Source: Ehretia macrophylla (Eukaryota; Streptophyta; Magnoliopsida; Boraginales; Ehretiaceae). Taken from it: a stretch of 64,000 nt of DNA. Numbering within the stretch: position 1 is the first letter of the stretch; each line of letters starts with the position of its first letter. The stretch spans positions 24,802,353-24,866,352 of the forward strand of contig CM075773.1 in assembly GCA_037974665.1 (NCBI GenBank), given 5' to 3'. The translations under genes and the position numbers were made by a program. Below, piece by piece: positions 22,606 to 34,645 of the stretch. Under the pieces are notes generated by a model. It was not told the origin of the DNA. It searched no databases and worked only from the letters and a program-made list of their open reading frames with translations.

Positions 22606-22724
22606 GGGTGCGATCATACCAGCACTAATGCACTGGATCCCATCAGAACTCCGAAGTTAAGCGTGCTTGGGCGAGAGTAGTACTAGGATGGGTGACCCCC
22701 TGGGAAGTCCTCGTGTTGCACCCC
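22606..22724 (+). rRNA. 5S rRNA gene, copy 28
   Basis: One difference, C29T at a CG site, not present in its duplicate copy 23. Unit 677. Confidence 0.97.
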
Positions 22725-23282
22725 CCTTTTCAATTTTTTTTGCTCCGGTTAGGGTTGCCAAGATACTTTACCCACCACATTTCTATTATCGAATCCCACG
22801 GCACCTTGGGAAAGACAACTTCTCTTCACGTGGAGGCTGGGCCCGCAAACCGAGGGCGTAGGGCTTGTGACCAGGTCTCCGTCGCTCCGGTGCCCATAAC
22901 TTTTGATCCGTAAGGAGTTACGAGGCACACAGCATACCGTTGGAAAGCTCTTTGAGAGCTCTACGATGGGGGCAGCTAGCCAGCTTGCTTTACCCTTTTC
23001 GGAGCTCAAAATCGAACGTTTTCATCAGTTTCGGGCAACTTTTCTTCTTTTGCTATGTTTTTCCGTCCCGGATCGTACGTCGTGAGCTGTTAAAAGGATG
23101 ACAACCTTACTCGCGGCACATTAGAGGACCCTACATTGCGTCGATATCACGTCTTGCGAGGATGCTGCGTTGTTGAAGCGGATGGGTTGTCGTTAAGCCC
23201 ATTGGGCCTTTTGAATGGGCCATATCTCTAGGCTGGGACTGTGAACCGTTAACATATAAAGGAATTGTGCCCTCAACATGAT

Positions 23283-23401
23283 GGGTGCGATCATACCAGC
23301 ACTAATGCACCGGATCCCATCAGAACTCCGAAGTTAAGCGTGCTTGGGCGAGAGTAGTACTAGGATGGGTGACCCCTTGGGAAGTCCTCGTGTTGCACCC
23401 C
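23283..23401 (+). rRNA. 5S rRNA gene, copy 29
   Basis: C95T in the C box; the base before the gene is T instead of C. Counterpart of copy 24. Unit 677. Confidence 0.97.
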
Positions 23402-23959
23402 CCTTTTCAATTTTTTTTGCTCCGGTTAGGGTTGCCAAGATACTTTACCCACCACATTTCTATTATCGAATCCCACAGCACCTTGGGCAAGACAACTTCT
23501 CTTCACGTGGAGGCTGGGCCCGCAAACCGAGGGCGTAGGGCTTGTGACCAGGTCTCCTTCGCTCCGGTGCCCATAACTTTTGATCCGTAAGGAGTTACGA
23601 GGCGCACAGCATACCGTTGGAAAGCACTCTAAGAGCTCTATGACGGGGACAGCAAGCTAGCTCGCTTTGCCCTTTTCGGAGCTCAAAATCGAACATTTTC
23701 ATTAGTTTCGGGCCACTTTTCTTATTTTGCTCTGTTTTTCCGTCCCAGATCGTACGTCGTGAGCTGTTAAAAGGACGACAACCTTACTCGCGGCACATTA
23801 GAGGACCCTACAATGCGTCGATCTCATGTCTTGCGAGGATGCTGCGTTGTTGAAGCGGATGGGTTGTCGTTAATACCATTGGGCCTTTTGAATGGGTCAT
23901 ATCTCTAGGCTGGGACTGTGAACCGTTAACACATAAAGGAATTGTGCCCTCAACATAAC

Positions 23960-24078
23960 GGGTGCGATCATACCAGCACTAATGCACCGGATCCCATTAG
24001 AACTCCGAAGTTAAGCGTGCTTGGGCGAGAGTAGTACTAGGATGGGTGACCCCCTGGGAAGTCCTCGTGTTGCACCCC
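23960..24078 (+). rRNA. 5S rRNA gene, copy 30
   Basis: C39T and upstream CATAACGGG, as in copy 25. Its spacer also shares CACCCTGGGC, TTCATGTGG and CTCCGTTGCTCC with that unit. Unit 676. Confidence 0.97.
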
Positions 24079-24635
24079 CCTTTTCAATTTTTTTTGCTCC
24101 GGTTAGGGTTGCCAAGATACTTTACCCACCACATTTCTATTATCGAATCCCACGGCACCCTGGGCAAGACAACTTCTCTTCATGTGGAGGCTGGGCCCGC
24201 AAACCGAGGGCGTAGGGCTTGTGACCAGGTCTCCGTTGCTCCGGTGCCTATAACTTTTGATCCGTAAGGAGTTACGAGGCGCACAGCATACCGTTGGAAA
24301 GCTCTATGAGAGCACTACGACGGGGGCAGCTAGCCAGCTCGCTGTGCCCTTTTCGGAGCTCAAAATCGAACGTTTTCATCAGTTTCGGGCCACTTTTCTT
24401 CATTTGCTCTGTTTTTCCGTCCCGGATCGTACGTCGTGAGCTGTTAAAAGGACGACAACCTTACTCGCGGCACATTAGAGGACCCTACAATGCGTCGATA
24501 TCACGTCTTGCGAGGATGCTGCGTTGTTGAAGCGGATGGGTTGTCGTTAAGCCCATTGGGCCTTTTGAATGGGCCATATCTCTAGGCTGGGACTGTGAAC
24601 CGTTAACACATAAAGGAATTGTGACCTCAACATAC

Positions 24636-24754
24636 GGGTGCGATCATACCAGCACTAATGCACCGGATCCCATCAGAACTCCGAAGTTAAGCGTGCTTGG
24701 GCGAGAGTAGTACTAGGATGGGTGACCCCCTGGGAAGTCCTCGTGTTGCACCCC
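24636..24754 (+). rRNA. 5S rRNA gene, copy 31
   Basis: Consensus gene with the shortened upstream CATACGGG. Its spacer leaves the duplication at about 24,900. It then has TTAAAAAATGAC near 25,120, shared with copy 35's unit (unit 676). Confidence 0.98.
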
Positions 24755-25311
24755 CCTTTTCAATTTTTTTTGCTCCGGTTAGGGTTGCCAAGATACTTTA
24801 CCCACCACATTTCTATTATCGAATCCCACAGCACCTTGGACAAGACAACTTCTCTTCACGTGGAGGCTGGGCCCGCAAACCGAGGGCGTAGGGCTTGTGA
24901 CCAGGTCTCCTTCGCTCCGGTGCCCATAACTTTTGATCCGTAAGGAGTTACGAGGCGCACAGCATACCGTTGGAAAGCTCTCTGAGAGCTCTACGACAGG
25001 GGCAGCTAGCTAGCTCGCCGTGCCCTTTTCGGAGCTCAAAATCGAACGTTTTCATTAGTTTCGGGCCACTTTTCTTCTTTTGCTCTGTTTTTCCGTCCCG
25101 GATCGTACGTCGTGAGCTGTTAAAAAATGACAACCTTACTCGCGGCACATTAGAGGACCCTACAATGCGTTGATATCACGTCTTGCGAGGATGCTGCGTT
25201 GTTGAAGCGGATAGGTTGTCATTAAGCCCATTGGGCCTTTTGTATGGGCCATATCTCTAGGCTGGGACTGTGAACCGTTAACACATAAAGGAATTGTGCC
25301 CTCAACATGAC

Positions 25312-25430
25312 GGGTGCGATCATACCAGCACTAATGCACCGGATCCCATCAGAACTCCGAAGTTAAGCGTGCTTGGGCGAGAGTAGTACTAGGATGGGTG
25401 ACCCCCTGGGAAGTCCTTGTGTTGCACCCC
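25312..25430 (+). rRNA. 5S rRNA gene, copy 32
   Basis: One difference, C107T at a CG site. Unit 677. Confidence 0.97.
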
Positions 25431-25988
25431 CCTTTTCAATTTTTTTTGCTCCGGTTAGGGTTGCCAAGATACTTTACCCACCACATTTCTATTATCGAAT
25501 CCCACAGCACCTTGGGCAAGACAACTTCTCTTCACGTGGAGGCTGGGCCCGCAAACCGAGGGCGTAGGGCTTGTGACCAGGTCTCCTTCGCTCCGGTGCC
25601 CATAACTTTTGATCTGTAAGGAGTTACGAGGCGCACAGCATACCGTTGGAAAGCTCTCTGAGAGCTCTACGACAGGGGCAGCTAGCTAGCTCGCTGTGCC
25701 CTTTTCGGAGCTCAAAATTGAACGTTTTCATTAGTTTCGGGCCACTTTTCTTCTTTTGCTCTGTTTTTCCGTCCCGGATCGTACGTCGTGAGCTGTTAAA
25801 AGCACGACAACCTTACTCGCGGCACATTAGAGGACCCTACAATGCGTTGATATCACGTCTTGCGAAGATGCTGCGTTGTTGAAGCGGATGGGTTGTCGTT
25901 AAGCCCACTGGGCCTTTTGAATGGGTCATATCTCTAGGCTGGGACTGTGAACCGTTAACACATAAAGGAATTGTGCCCTCAACATGAC

Positions 25989-26107
25989 GGGTGCGATCAT
26001 ACCAGCACTAATGCACCGGATCCAATTAGAACTCCGAAGTTAAGCGTGCTTGGGCGAGAGTAGTACTAGGATGGGTGACCCCCTGGGAAGTCCTCGTGTT
26101 GCACCCC
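25989..26107 (+). rRNA. 5S rRNA gene, copy 33
   Basis: Two differences, C36A and C39T. One base is lost in the spacer near 26,274, where CCGGTGCCC reads CCGATCCC (unit 676). Confidence 0.96.
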
Positions 26108-26664
26108 CCTTTTCAATTTTTTTTGCTCCGGTTAGGGTTGCCAAGATACTTTACCCACCACATTTCTATTATCGAATCCCACGGCACCTTGGGAAAGACA
26201 ACTTCTCTTCACGTGGAGGCTGGGCCAGCAAACAGAGGGCGTAGGGCTTGTGACCAGGTCTCCCTCGCTCCGATCCCATAACTTTTGATCCGTAAGGAGT
26301 TACGAGGCGCACAGCATACCGTTGGAAAGCTCTCTGAGAGCTCTACGATGGGGGCAGCTAGCCAGCTTGCTGTGCCCTTTTCGGAGCTCAAAATCGAACG
26401 TTTTCATCAGTTTCGGGCCACTTTTCTTCTTTTGCTATGTTTTTCCGTCCCGGATCGTACGTCGTGAGCTGTTAAAAGGACGACAACCTTACTCGCGGCA
26501 CATTAGAGGACCCTACATTGCGTCGATATCACGTCTTGCGAGGATGCTGCGTTGTTGAAGCGGATGGGTTGTCGTTAAGCCCATTGGGCCTTTTGAATGG
26601 GCCATATCTCTAGGCTGGGACTGTGAACCGTTAACACATAAAGGAATTGTGCCCTCAACATGAC

Positions 26665-26783
26665 GGGTGCGATCATACCAGCACTAATGCACCGGATCCC
26701 ATCAGAACTCCGAAGTTAAGCGTGCTTGGGCGAGAGTAGTACTAGGATGGGTGACCCCCTGGGAAGTCCTCGTGTTGCACCCC
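26665..26783 (+). rRNA. 5S rRNA gene, copy 34 (short unit)
   Basis: Consensus gene. The 37-base deletion lies at about 26,910 (unit 640). Confidence 0.98.
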
Positions 26784-27304
26784 CCTTTTCAATTTTTTTT
26801 GCTCCGGTTAGGGTTGCCAAGATACTTTACCCACCACATTTCTATTATCGAATCCCACGGCACCTTGGGCAAGACAACTTCACTTCACGTGGAGGCTGGG
26901 CCCGCAAATCGGTGCCCATAACTTTTGATCCGTAAGGAGTTACGAGGCGCACAACATACCATTGGAAAGCTCTCTGAGAGCTCTACGACGGGGGCAGCTA
27001 GCTAGCTCGCTGTACCCTTTTCGGAGCTCAAAATCGAACGTTTTCATCAGTTTCGGGCCACTTTTCTTCATTTGCTCTGTTTTTCCGTCCCGGATCGTAC
27101 GTCGTGAGCTGTTAAAAGGACGACAACCTTACTCGCGGCACATTAGAGGACCCTACAATGCGTCGATATCACGTCTTGCGAGGATGCTGCGTTGTTGAAG
27201 CGGATGGGTTGTCGTTAAGCCCATTGGGCCTTTTGAATGGGCTATATCTCTAGGCTGGGACTGTGAACCGTTAACACATAAAGGAATTGTGCCCTCAACA
27301 TGAC

Positions 27305-27423
27305 GGGTGCGATCATACCAGCACTAATGCACCGGATCCCATCAGAACTCCGAAGTTAAGCGTGCTTGGGTAAGAGTAGTACTAGGATGGGTGACCCCCT
27401 GGGAAGTCCTCGTGTTGCACCCC
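27305..27423 (+). rRNA. 5S rRNA gene, copy 35
   Basis: Two adjacent differences, C67T and G68A, at one CG in the intermediate element. Spacer variants TTAAAAAATGAC and TTTTGTATGGG are shared with copy 31's unit. Unit 676. Confidence 0.96.
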
Positions 27424-27980
27424 CCTTTTCAATTTTTTTTGCTCCGGTTAGGGTTGCCAAGATACTTTACCCACCACATTTCTATTATCGAATCCCACGG
27501 CACCTTGGGTAAGACAACTTCTCTTCACGTGGAGGCTGGGCCCGCAAATCGAGGGCGTAGGGCTTGTGACCAGGTCTCCGTCGCTAAGGTGCCCATAACT
27601 TTTGATCCGTAAGGAGTTACGAGGCGCACAGCATACCGTTGGAAAGCTCTCTGAGAGCTCTACGACGGGGGCAGCCAGCTAGCTTGCTGTGCCCTTTTCG
27701 GAGCTCAAAATCGAACGTTTTCATTAGTTTCGGGCCACTTTTCTTCTTTTGCTCTGTTTTTCCGTCCCGGATCGTACGTCGTGAGCTGTTAAAAAATGAC
27801 AACCTTACTCGCGGCACATTAGAGGACCCTACAATGCGTCGATATCACGTCTTGCGAGGATGCTGCGTTGTTGAAGCGGATGGGTTGTCATTAAGCCCAT
27901 TGGGCCTTTTGTATGGGCCATATCTCTAGGCTGGGACTGTGAACCGTTAACACATAAAGGAATTGTGCCCTCAACATGAC

Positions 27981-28099
27981 GGGTGCGATCATACCAGCAC
28001 TAATGCACCGGATCCCATCAGAACTCCGAAGTTAAGCGTGCTTGGGCGAGAGTAGTACTAGGATGGGTGACCCCCTGGGAAGTCCTTGTGTTGCACCCC
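27981..28099 (+). rRNA. 5S rRNA gene, copy 36 (short unit)
   Basis: One difference, C107T. Unit 640; directly followed by a second short unit. Confidence 0.97.
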
Positions 28100-28620
28100 C
28101 CTTTTCAATTTTTTTTGCTCCGGTTAGGGTTGCCAAGATACTTTACCCACCACATTTCTATTATCGAATCCCACGGCACCTTGGGCAAGACAACTTCTCT
28201 TCACGTGGAGGCTGGGCCCGCAAACCGGTGCCCATAACTCTTGATTCGTAAGGAGTTACGAGGCGCACAGCGTACCGTTGGAAAGCTCTCTGAGAGCTCT
28301 ACGACGGGGGCAGCAAGCTAGCTCGCTATTCCCTTTTCGGAGCTCAAAATCGAACGTTTTCATCAGTTTCGGGCCACTTTTCTTCTTTTGCTCTGTTTTT
28401 CCGTCCCGGACCATTCGTCGTGAGCTGTTAAAAGGACGACAACCTTACTCCCAGCACATTAGAGGACCCTACAATGCGTCGATATCACGTCTTGCGAGGA
28501 TGCTGCGTTGTTGAAGCGGATGGGTTGTCGTTAAGTCCATTGGGCCTTTTGAATGGGCCATATCTCTAGGCTGGGACTGTGAACCGTTAACACATAAAGG
28601 AATTGTGCCCTCAACATGAC

Positions 28621-28739
28621 GGGTGCGATCATACCAGCACTAATGCACCGGATCCCATCAGAACTCCGAAGTTAAGCGTGCTTGGGCGAGAGTAGTACTA
28701 GGATGGGAGACCCCCTGGGAAGTCCTCGTGTTGCACCCC
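28621..28739 (+). rRNA. 5S rRNA gene, copy 37 (short unit)
   Basis: One difference, T88A, in the C box. The downstream T8 run is interrupted (AATTTGTTTTGC), leaving T4 runs only. Unit 640. Confidence 0.96.
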
Positions 28740-29260
28740 CCTTTTCAATTTGTTTTGCTCCGGTTAGGGTTGCCAAGATACTTTACCCACCACATTTCTA
28801 TTATCGAATCCCACGGCACCTTGGGCAAGACAACTTCTCTTCACGTGGAGGCTGGGCCCGTAAACCGGTGCCCATAACTTTTGATCCGTAAGGAGTTACG
28901 AGGTGCACAACATACCGTTGGAAAGCTCTCTGAGAGCTCTACGATGGGGGCAGCTAGCTAGCACGCTGTGCCCTTTTCGGAGCTCAAAATCGAACGTTTG
29001 CATCAGTTTCGGGCCACTTTTCTTCTTTTGCTCTGTTTTTCCGTCCCGGATCGTACGTCGTGAGCTGTTAAAAGGACAACAACCTTACTCGCGGCACATT
29101 AGAGGACCCTACAATGCGTCGATATCACATCTTGCGAGTATGCTGCGTTGTTGAAGCGGATGGGTTGTCGTTAAGCCCATTGGGCCTTTTGAATGGGAAA
29201 TATCTCTAGGCTGGGACTGTGAACCGTTAACACATAAAGGAATTGTGCCCTCAACATGAC

Positions 29261-29379
29261 GGGTGCGATCGTACCAGCGCTAATGCACCGGATCCCATCA
29301 GAACTCTGAAGTTAAACGTGCTTGGGCGAGAGTAGTACTAGGAAGGGTGACCCCCTGGGAAGTCCTCGTGTTGCACCCC
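29261..29379 (+). rRNA. 5S rRNA gene copy 38, degenerate
   Basis: Five differences: A11G, A19G, C47T, G56A and T84A, two of them in the A and C boxes. Possibly silent. Unit 677. Confidence 0.9.
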
Positions 29380-29937
29380 CCTTTTCAATTTTTTTTGCAC
29401 CGGTTAGGGTTGCCAAGATACTTTACCCACCACATTTCTATTATCGAATCCCACGGCACCTTGGGCAAGACAACTTCTCTTCACGTGGAGGCTGGGCCCG
29501 CAAACCGAGGGCGTAGGGCTTGTGACCAGGTCTCCGTCGCTCCGGTGCCCATAACTTTTGATCCGTAAGGAGTTACGAGGCGCACAGCATACCGTTGGAA
29601 AGCTCTCTAAGAGCTCTACGACTGGGGCAGCCAGCTAGCTCGCTGTGCCCTTTCCGGAGCTCAAAATCGAACGTTTTCATTAGTTTCGGGCCACTTTTCT
29701 TCTTTTGCTCTATTTTTCCGTCCCGGATCGTACGTCGTTAGCTGTTAAAAGGACGACAACCTTACTCGCGGCACATTAGAGGACCCTACAATGCGTCGAT
29801 ATCACGTCTTGCGAGGATTCTGCGTTGTTGAAGCGGATGGATTGTTGTTAAGCCCATTGGGCCTTTTGAATGGGCCATATCTCTAGGCTGGGACTGTGAA
29901 CCGTTAACACATAAAGGAATTGTGCCCTCAACATGAC

Positions 29938-30056
29938 GGGTGCGATCATACCAGCACTAATGCACCGGATCCCATCAGAACTCTGAAGTTAAGCGTGCTT
30001 GGGCGAGAGTAGTACTAGGATGGGTGACCCCCTGGGAAGTCCTCGTGTGGCACCCC
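29938..30056 (+). rRNA. 5S rRNA gene, copy 39 (short unit)
   Basis: Two differences, C47T and T112G. Unit 640. Its spacer from about 30,270 matches rare variants of copy 20's unit. Confidence 0.96.
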
Positions 30057-30577
30057 CCTTTTCAATTTTTTTTGCTCCGGTTAGGGTTGCCAAGATACTT
30101 TACCCACCACATTTCTATTATCGAATCCCACGGCACCTTGGGCAAGACAACTTCTCTTCACGTGGAGGCTGGGCCCGCAAACCGGTGCCCATAACTTTTG
30201 ATCCGTAAGGAGTTACGAGGCGCACAGCATACCGTTGGAAAGCTCTCTGAGAGCTCTACGACGGGGGCAGCTAGCCAGCTCGCTGTGACCTTTTTGGAGC
30301 TCAAAATCGAACGTTTTCATCAGTTTCGGGCCACTTTTCTTCTTTTGCTCTGTTTTTCCGTCCCGGATCGTACGTCGTGAGCTGTTAAAAGGACGACAAC
30401 CTTACTCGCGGCACATTAGAGGACCCTACAATGCGTCGATATCACGTCCTGCGAGGATGCTGCGTTGTTGAAGCGGATGGGTTGTCGTTAAGCCCATTGG
30501 GCCTTTTGAATGGGCCATATCGCTAGGCTGGGACTGTGAACCGTTAACACATAAAGGAATTGAGCCCTCAACATGAC

Positions 30578-30696
30578 GGGTGTGATCATACCAGCACTAA
30601 TGCACCGGATCCCATCAGAACTCCGAAGTTAAGCGTGCTTGGGCGAGAGTAGTACTAGGATGGGTGACCCCCTGGGAAGTCCTCGTGTTGCACCCC
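30578..30696 (+). rRNA. 5S rRNA gene, copy 40
   Basis: One difference, C6T, shared with copy 21. The flanking variants TTGAGCCCTC upstream and CTTCACCCACC downstream are shared with it too. Unit 677. Confidence 0.97.
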
Positions 30697-31254
30697 CCTT
30701 TTCAATTTTTTTTGCTCCGGTTAGGGTTGCCAAGATACTTCACCCACCACATTTCTATTATCGAATCCCACGGCACCTTGGGCAAGACAACTTCTCTTCA
30801 CGTGGAGGCTGGGCCCGCAAACCGAGGGCGTAGGGCTTGTGACCAGGTCTCCGTCGCTCCGGTGCCCATAACTTTTGATCCGTAAGGAGTTACGAGGCGC
30901 ACTGCATACCGTTGGAAAGCTCTCCGAGAGCTCTACGACGGGGACAGCCAGCTAGCTCGCTGTGCCCTTTTCAGAGCTCAAAATTGAACGTTTTTATTAG
31001 TTTCGGGCCACTTTTCTTCTTTTGCTCTGTTTTTCCGTCCCGGATCGTACATCGTGAGCTGTTAAAAGGACGACAACCTTACTCGCGGCACATTAGAGGA
31101 CCCTACAATGCGTCGATATCACATCTTGCAAGGATGCTGCATTGTTGAAGCGGATGGGTTGTCGTTAAGCCCATTGGGCCTTTTGAATGGGCCATCTCTC
31201 TAGGCTGGGACTGTGAACCGTTAACACATAAAGGAATTGTGCCCTCAACATGAC

Positions 31255-31373
31255 GGGTGCGATCATACCAGCACTAATGCACCGGATCCCATCAGAACTC
31301 TGAAGTTAAGCGTGCTTGGGCGAGACTAGTACTAGAATGGGTGACGCCCTGGGAAGTCTTCGTGTTGCACCCC
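31255..31373 (+). rRNA. 5S rRNA gene copy 41, degenerate (short unit)
   Basis: Five differences: C47T, G72C, G82A, C92G and C105T, touching the intermediate element and the C box twice. Function is doubtful. Unit 640. Confidence 0.9.
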
Positions 31374-31894
31374 TCTTTTCAATTTTTTTTGCTCCGGTTA
31401 GGGTTGTCAAGATACTTTACCTACCACATTTCTATTACCGAATCCCACGGCACCTTGGGCAAGACAACTTCTCTTCACGTGGAGGTTGGGCCCGCAAACC
31501 GGTTCCCATTACTTTTGATCCGTAAGGAGTTACGAGGCGCACAGCATACCGTTGGAAAGCTCTCTAAGAGCTCTACGACGGGGGCAGCCAGCTAGCTCGC
31601 TGTGCCCTTTTCGGAGCTCAAAATCGAACGTTTTCATTAGTTTCGGGCCACTTTTCTTCTTTTGCTCTGTTTTTCCGTCCCGGATCGTACGTCGTAAGCT
31701 GTTAAAAGGATGACAACCTTACTCGCGGCACATTAGAGGACCCTACAATACGTCGATATCACGTCTTGCGAGGATGCTGCGTTGTTGAAGCGGATGGGTT
31801 GTCGTTAAGCCCATTGGGCCTTTTGAATGGGCCATATCTCTAGGCTGGGACTGTGAACCGTTAACACAAAGAGGAATTGTGCCCTCAACATGAC

Positions 31895-32013
31895 GGGTGC
31901 GATCATACCAGCACTAATGCACCGGATCCCATCACAACTCCGAAGTTAAACGTGCTTGGGCGAGAGTAGTACTAGGATGGGTGACCCCCTGGGAAGTCCT
32001 CGTGTTGCACCCC
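31895..32013 (+). rRNA. 5S rRNA gene, copy 42 (short unit)
   Basis: Two differences, G41C, and G56A in the A box. Upstream, CATAAAGG reads CAAAGAGG. Unit 640. Confidence 0.95.
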
Positions 32014-32534
32014 CCTTTTCAATTTTTTTTGCTCCGGTTAGGGTTGCCAAGATACTTTACCCACCACATTTCTATTACCGAATCCCACGGCACCTTGGGC
32101 AAGACAACTTCTCTTCACGTGGAGGCTGGGCCCGCAAACCGGTGCCCATAACTTTTGATCCGTAATGAGTTACGAGGCGCACAGCATACCGTTGGAAAGC
32201 TCTCTGAGAGCTCTACGACAGGGGCAGCTAGCTAGCTCGTTGTGCCCTTTTCGGAGCTCAAAATCGAACGTTTTCATCAGTTTCGGGCCACTTTTCTTCT
32301 TTTGCTCTGTTTTTCCGTCCCGGATCGTACGTCGTGACCTGTTAAAAGGACGACAACCTTAATCGCGGCACATTAGAGGACCCTACAATGCGTCGATATC
32401 ACGTCTTGCGAGGATGCTGCGTTGTTGAAGCGGATGGGTTGTCGTTAATCCCATTGGGCCTTTTGAATGGGCCATATCTCTAGGCTGGGACTGTGAACCG
32501 TTAACACATAAAGGAATTGTGCCCTCAACATGAC

Positions 32535-32653
32535 GGGTGCGATCATACCAGCACTAATGCACCGGATCCCATCAGAACTCCGAAGTTAAGCGTGCTTGGG
32601 CGAGAGTAGTACTAGGATGGGTGACCCCCTGGGAAGTCCTCGGGTTGCACCCC
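32535..32653 (+). rRNA. 5S rRNA gene, copy 43
   Basis: One difference, T109G. Unit 678, with one extra base in the palindromic tract near 32,912. Confidence 0.97.
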
Positions 32654-33212
32654 CCTTTTTAATTTTTTTTGCTCCGGTTAGGGTTGCCAAGATACTTTAC
32701 CCACCACATTTCTATTATCGAATCCCACGGCACCTTGGGCAAGACAACTTCTCTTCACGTGGAGGCTGGGCCCGCAAACCGAGGGCGTAGGGCTTGTGAC
32801 CAGGTCTCCGTCGCTCCGGTGCCCATAACTTTTGATCCGTAAGGAGTTACGAGGCGCACAGCATACCGTTGGAAAGCTCTCTGAGAGCTCTACGACGGGT
32901 GCAGCAAGCTAGTCTTGCTGTTCCCTTTTCGGAGCTCAAAATCGAACATTTTCATTAGTTTAGGGCCACTTTTCTTCTTTTGCTCTGTTTTTTCATCCCG
33001 GATCGTACGTCGTAAGCTGTTAAAAGGACGACAACCTTACTCGCGGAACATTAGAGGACCCTACAATACGTCGATATCACGTCTTGCGAGGATGCTGCGT
33101 TGTTGAAGCGGATGGGTTGTCGTTAAGCCCATTGGGCCTTTTGAATGGGCCATATCTCTAGGCTGGGACTGTGAACCGTTAACACATAAAGGAATTGTGC
33201 CCTCAACATGAC

Positions 33213-33331
33213 GGGTGCGATCATACCAGCACTAATGCAGCGGATCCCATCAGAACTCCGAAGTTAAGCGTGCTTGGGCGAGAGTAGTACTAGGATGGGT
33301 GACCCCGTGGGAAGTCCTCGTTTTGCACCCC
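33213..33331 (+). rRNA. 5S rRNA gene, copy 44 (last short unit)
   Basis: Three differences: C28G, C95G and G110T. Unit 637: the 37-base deletion plus three further bases missing near 33,650, in CGTACGTC before AGCTG. Confidence 0.95.
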
Positions 33332-33849
33332 CCTTTTCAATTTTTTTTGCTCTGGTTAGGGTTGCCAAGATACTTTACCCACCACATTTCTATTATCAAA
33401 TCCCACTGCACCTTGGCCAAGACAACTTCTCTTCATGTGGAGGCTGGGCCCGCAAACCGGTGCCCATGACTTTTGATCCATAAGTAGTTACGAGGCGCAC
33501 AGCATACCGTTGGAAAGCTCTCTGAGAGCTCTACGACGGGGGCAGCTAGCTAGCTCACTGTGCCCTTTTCGGAGCTCAAAATCGAACGTTTTCATCAGTT
33601 TCGGGTAACTTTTCTTCTTTTGCTCTGTTTTTCCGTCCCGGATCGTACGTCAGCTGTTAAAAGGACGACAACCTTACTCGCGGCACATTAGAGGACCCTA
33701 CAATGCGTCGATATCACGTCTTGCGAGGATGCTGCATTGTTGAAGCGGATGGGTTATCGTTAATCCCATTGGGCTTTTTGAATGGGCCATATCTTTAGGC
33801 TGGGACTGTGGACCGTTAACACATAAAGGAATTGAGCTCTCAACATGAC

Positions 33850-33968
33850 GGGTGCGATCATACCAGCACTAATGCACTGGATCCCATCAGAACTCCAAAG
33901 TTAAGCGTGCTTGGGCGAGAGTAGTACTAGGATGGGTGACCCCCTGGGAAGTCCTCGTGTTGCACCCC
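33850..33968 (+). rRNA. 5S rRNA gene, copy 45
   Basis: Two differences at CG sites, C29T and G48A. From here to the right edge all units have the 37 bases. Unit 677. Confidence 0.96.
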
Positions 33969-34575
33969 TCTTTTCAATTTTTTTTGCTCCGGTTAGGGTT
34001 GCCAAGATACTTTACCCACCACATTTCTATTATCGAATCCCACGGCACCTTGGGCAAGACAACTTCTCTTCACGCGGAGGCTGGGCCCGCAAACCGAGGG
34101 CGTAGGGCTTGTGACCAGGTCTCCGTCGCTCCGGTGCCTATAACCTTTGATGCGTAAGGAGTTACGAGGCGCACAGCATACCGTTGGAAAGCTCTCTGAG
34201 AGCTCTACGACGGGGGCAGCCAGCTAGCTCGCTGTGCCCTTTTCGAAGCTCAAAATCGAACGTTTTCATCAGTTTCGGGCCACTTTTCTTCTTTTGATCT
34301 GTTTTTCCGTCCCGGATCGTACGTCGTGAGCTGTTAAAAGGACGAAAACCTTACTCGCGGCACATTAGAGGACCCTACAATGCGTCGATATCACGTCTTG
34401 TGAGGATGCTGCGTTGTTGAAGCGGATGGGTTGTCGTTAAGCCCATTGGGCCTTTTGAATGGGCCATATCTCTAGGCTGGGATTGTGAACCGTTAACACA
34501 TAAAGGAATTGTGCCCTCAACATGACGGGTGCGATCATACCAGCACTAATGCACCGGATCCCATCAGAACTCCGA

Positions 34576-34590
34576 AGTTAAGCGTGCTTG
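34576..34590 (+). promoter_or_regulatory. 5S internal promoter, A box (reference unit)
   Basis: Positions 50-64 of copy 46 (AGTTAAGCGTGCTTG). Together with the C box this is the classical binding region of TFIIIA/TFIIIC on 5S genes. Copies 3, 4, 6, 21, 38, 42, 49, 67, 70, 76, 80 and 83 are changed here. Confidence 0.85.
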
Positions 34591-34592
34591 GG

Positions 34593-34598
34593 CGAGAG
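34593..34598 (+). promoter_or_regulatory. 5S internal promoter, intermediate element (reference unit)
   Basis: Positions 67-72 (CGAGAG) of copy 46. Changed in copies 16, 17, 35 and 41. Confidence 0.8.
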
Positions 34599-34605
34599 TA
34601 GTACT

Positions 34606-34623
34606 AGGATGGGTGACCCCCTG
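34606..34623 (+). promoter_or_regulatory. 5S internal promoter, C box (reference unit)
   Basis: Positions 80-97 of copy 46 (AGGATGGGTGACCCCCTG). The most variable base here in the window is C95, which is T in six copies. Confidence 0.85.
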
Positions 34624-34645
34624 GGAAGTCCTCGTGTTGCACCCC

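Larger units (their letters stand above)
18200..24900. repeat. five-unit tandem duplication (higher-order repeat)
   Basis: Copies 22-26 (18,619-21,289) and 27-31 (21,966-24,636) match one to one at an offset of 3,347 bases, short unit included. Rare variants occur in the same order in both: CCCTTTGGGCC, AAATTTTTTTT, GTTGTTTAAGCGG, CGATCTCATGTC, CATAACGGG with C39T, and CATACGGG. The junction lies in copy 26's spacer between about 21,495 and 21,655. The outer ends are approximate. Confidence 0.9.
34527..34645 (+). rRNA. 5S rRNA gene, copy 46
   Basis: Consensus at all positions; used below as the reference unit for spacer elements. Unit 677. Confidence 0.98.
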
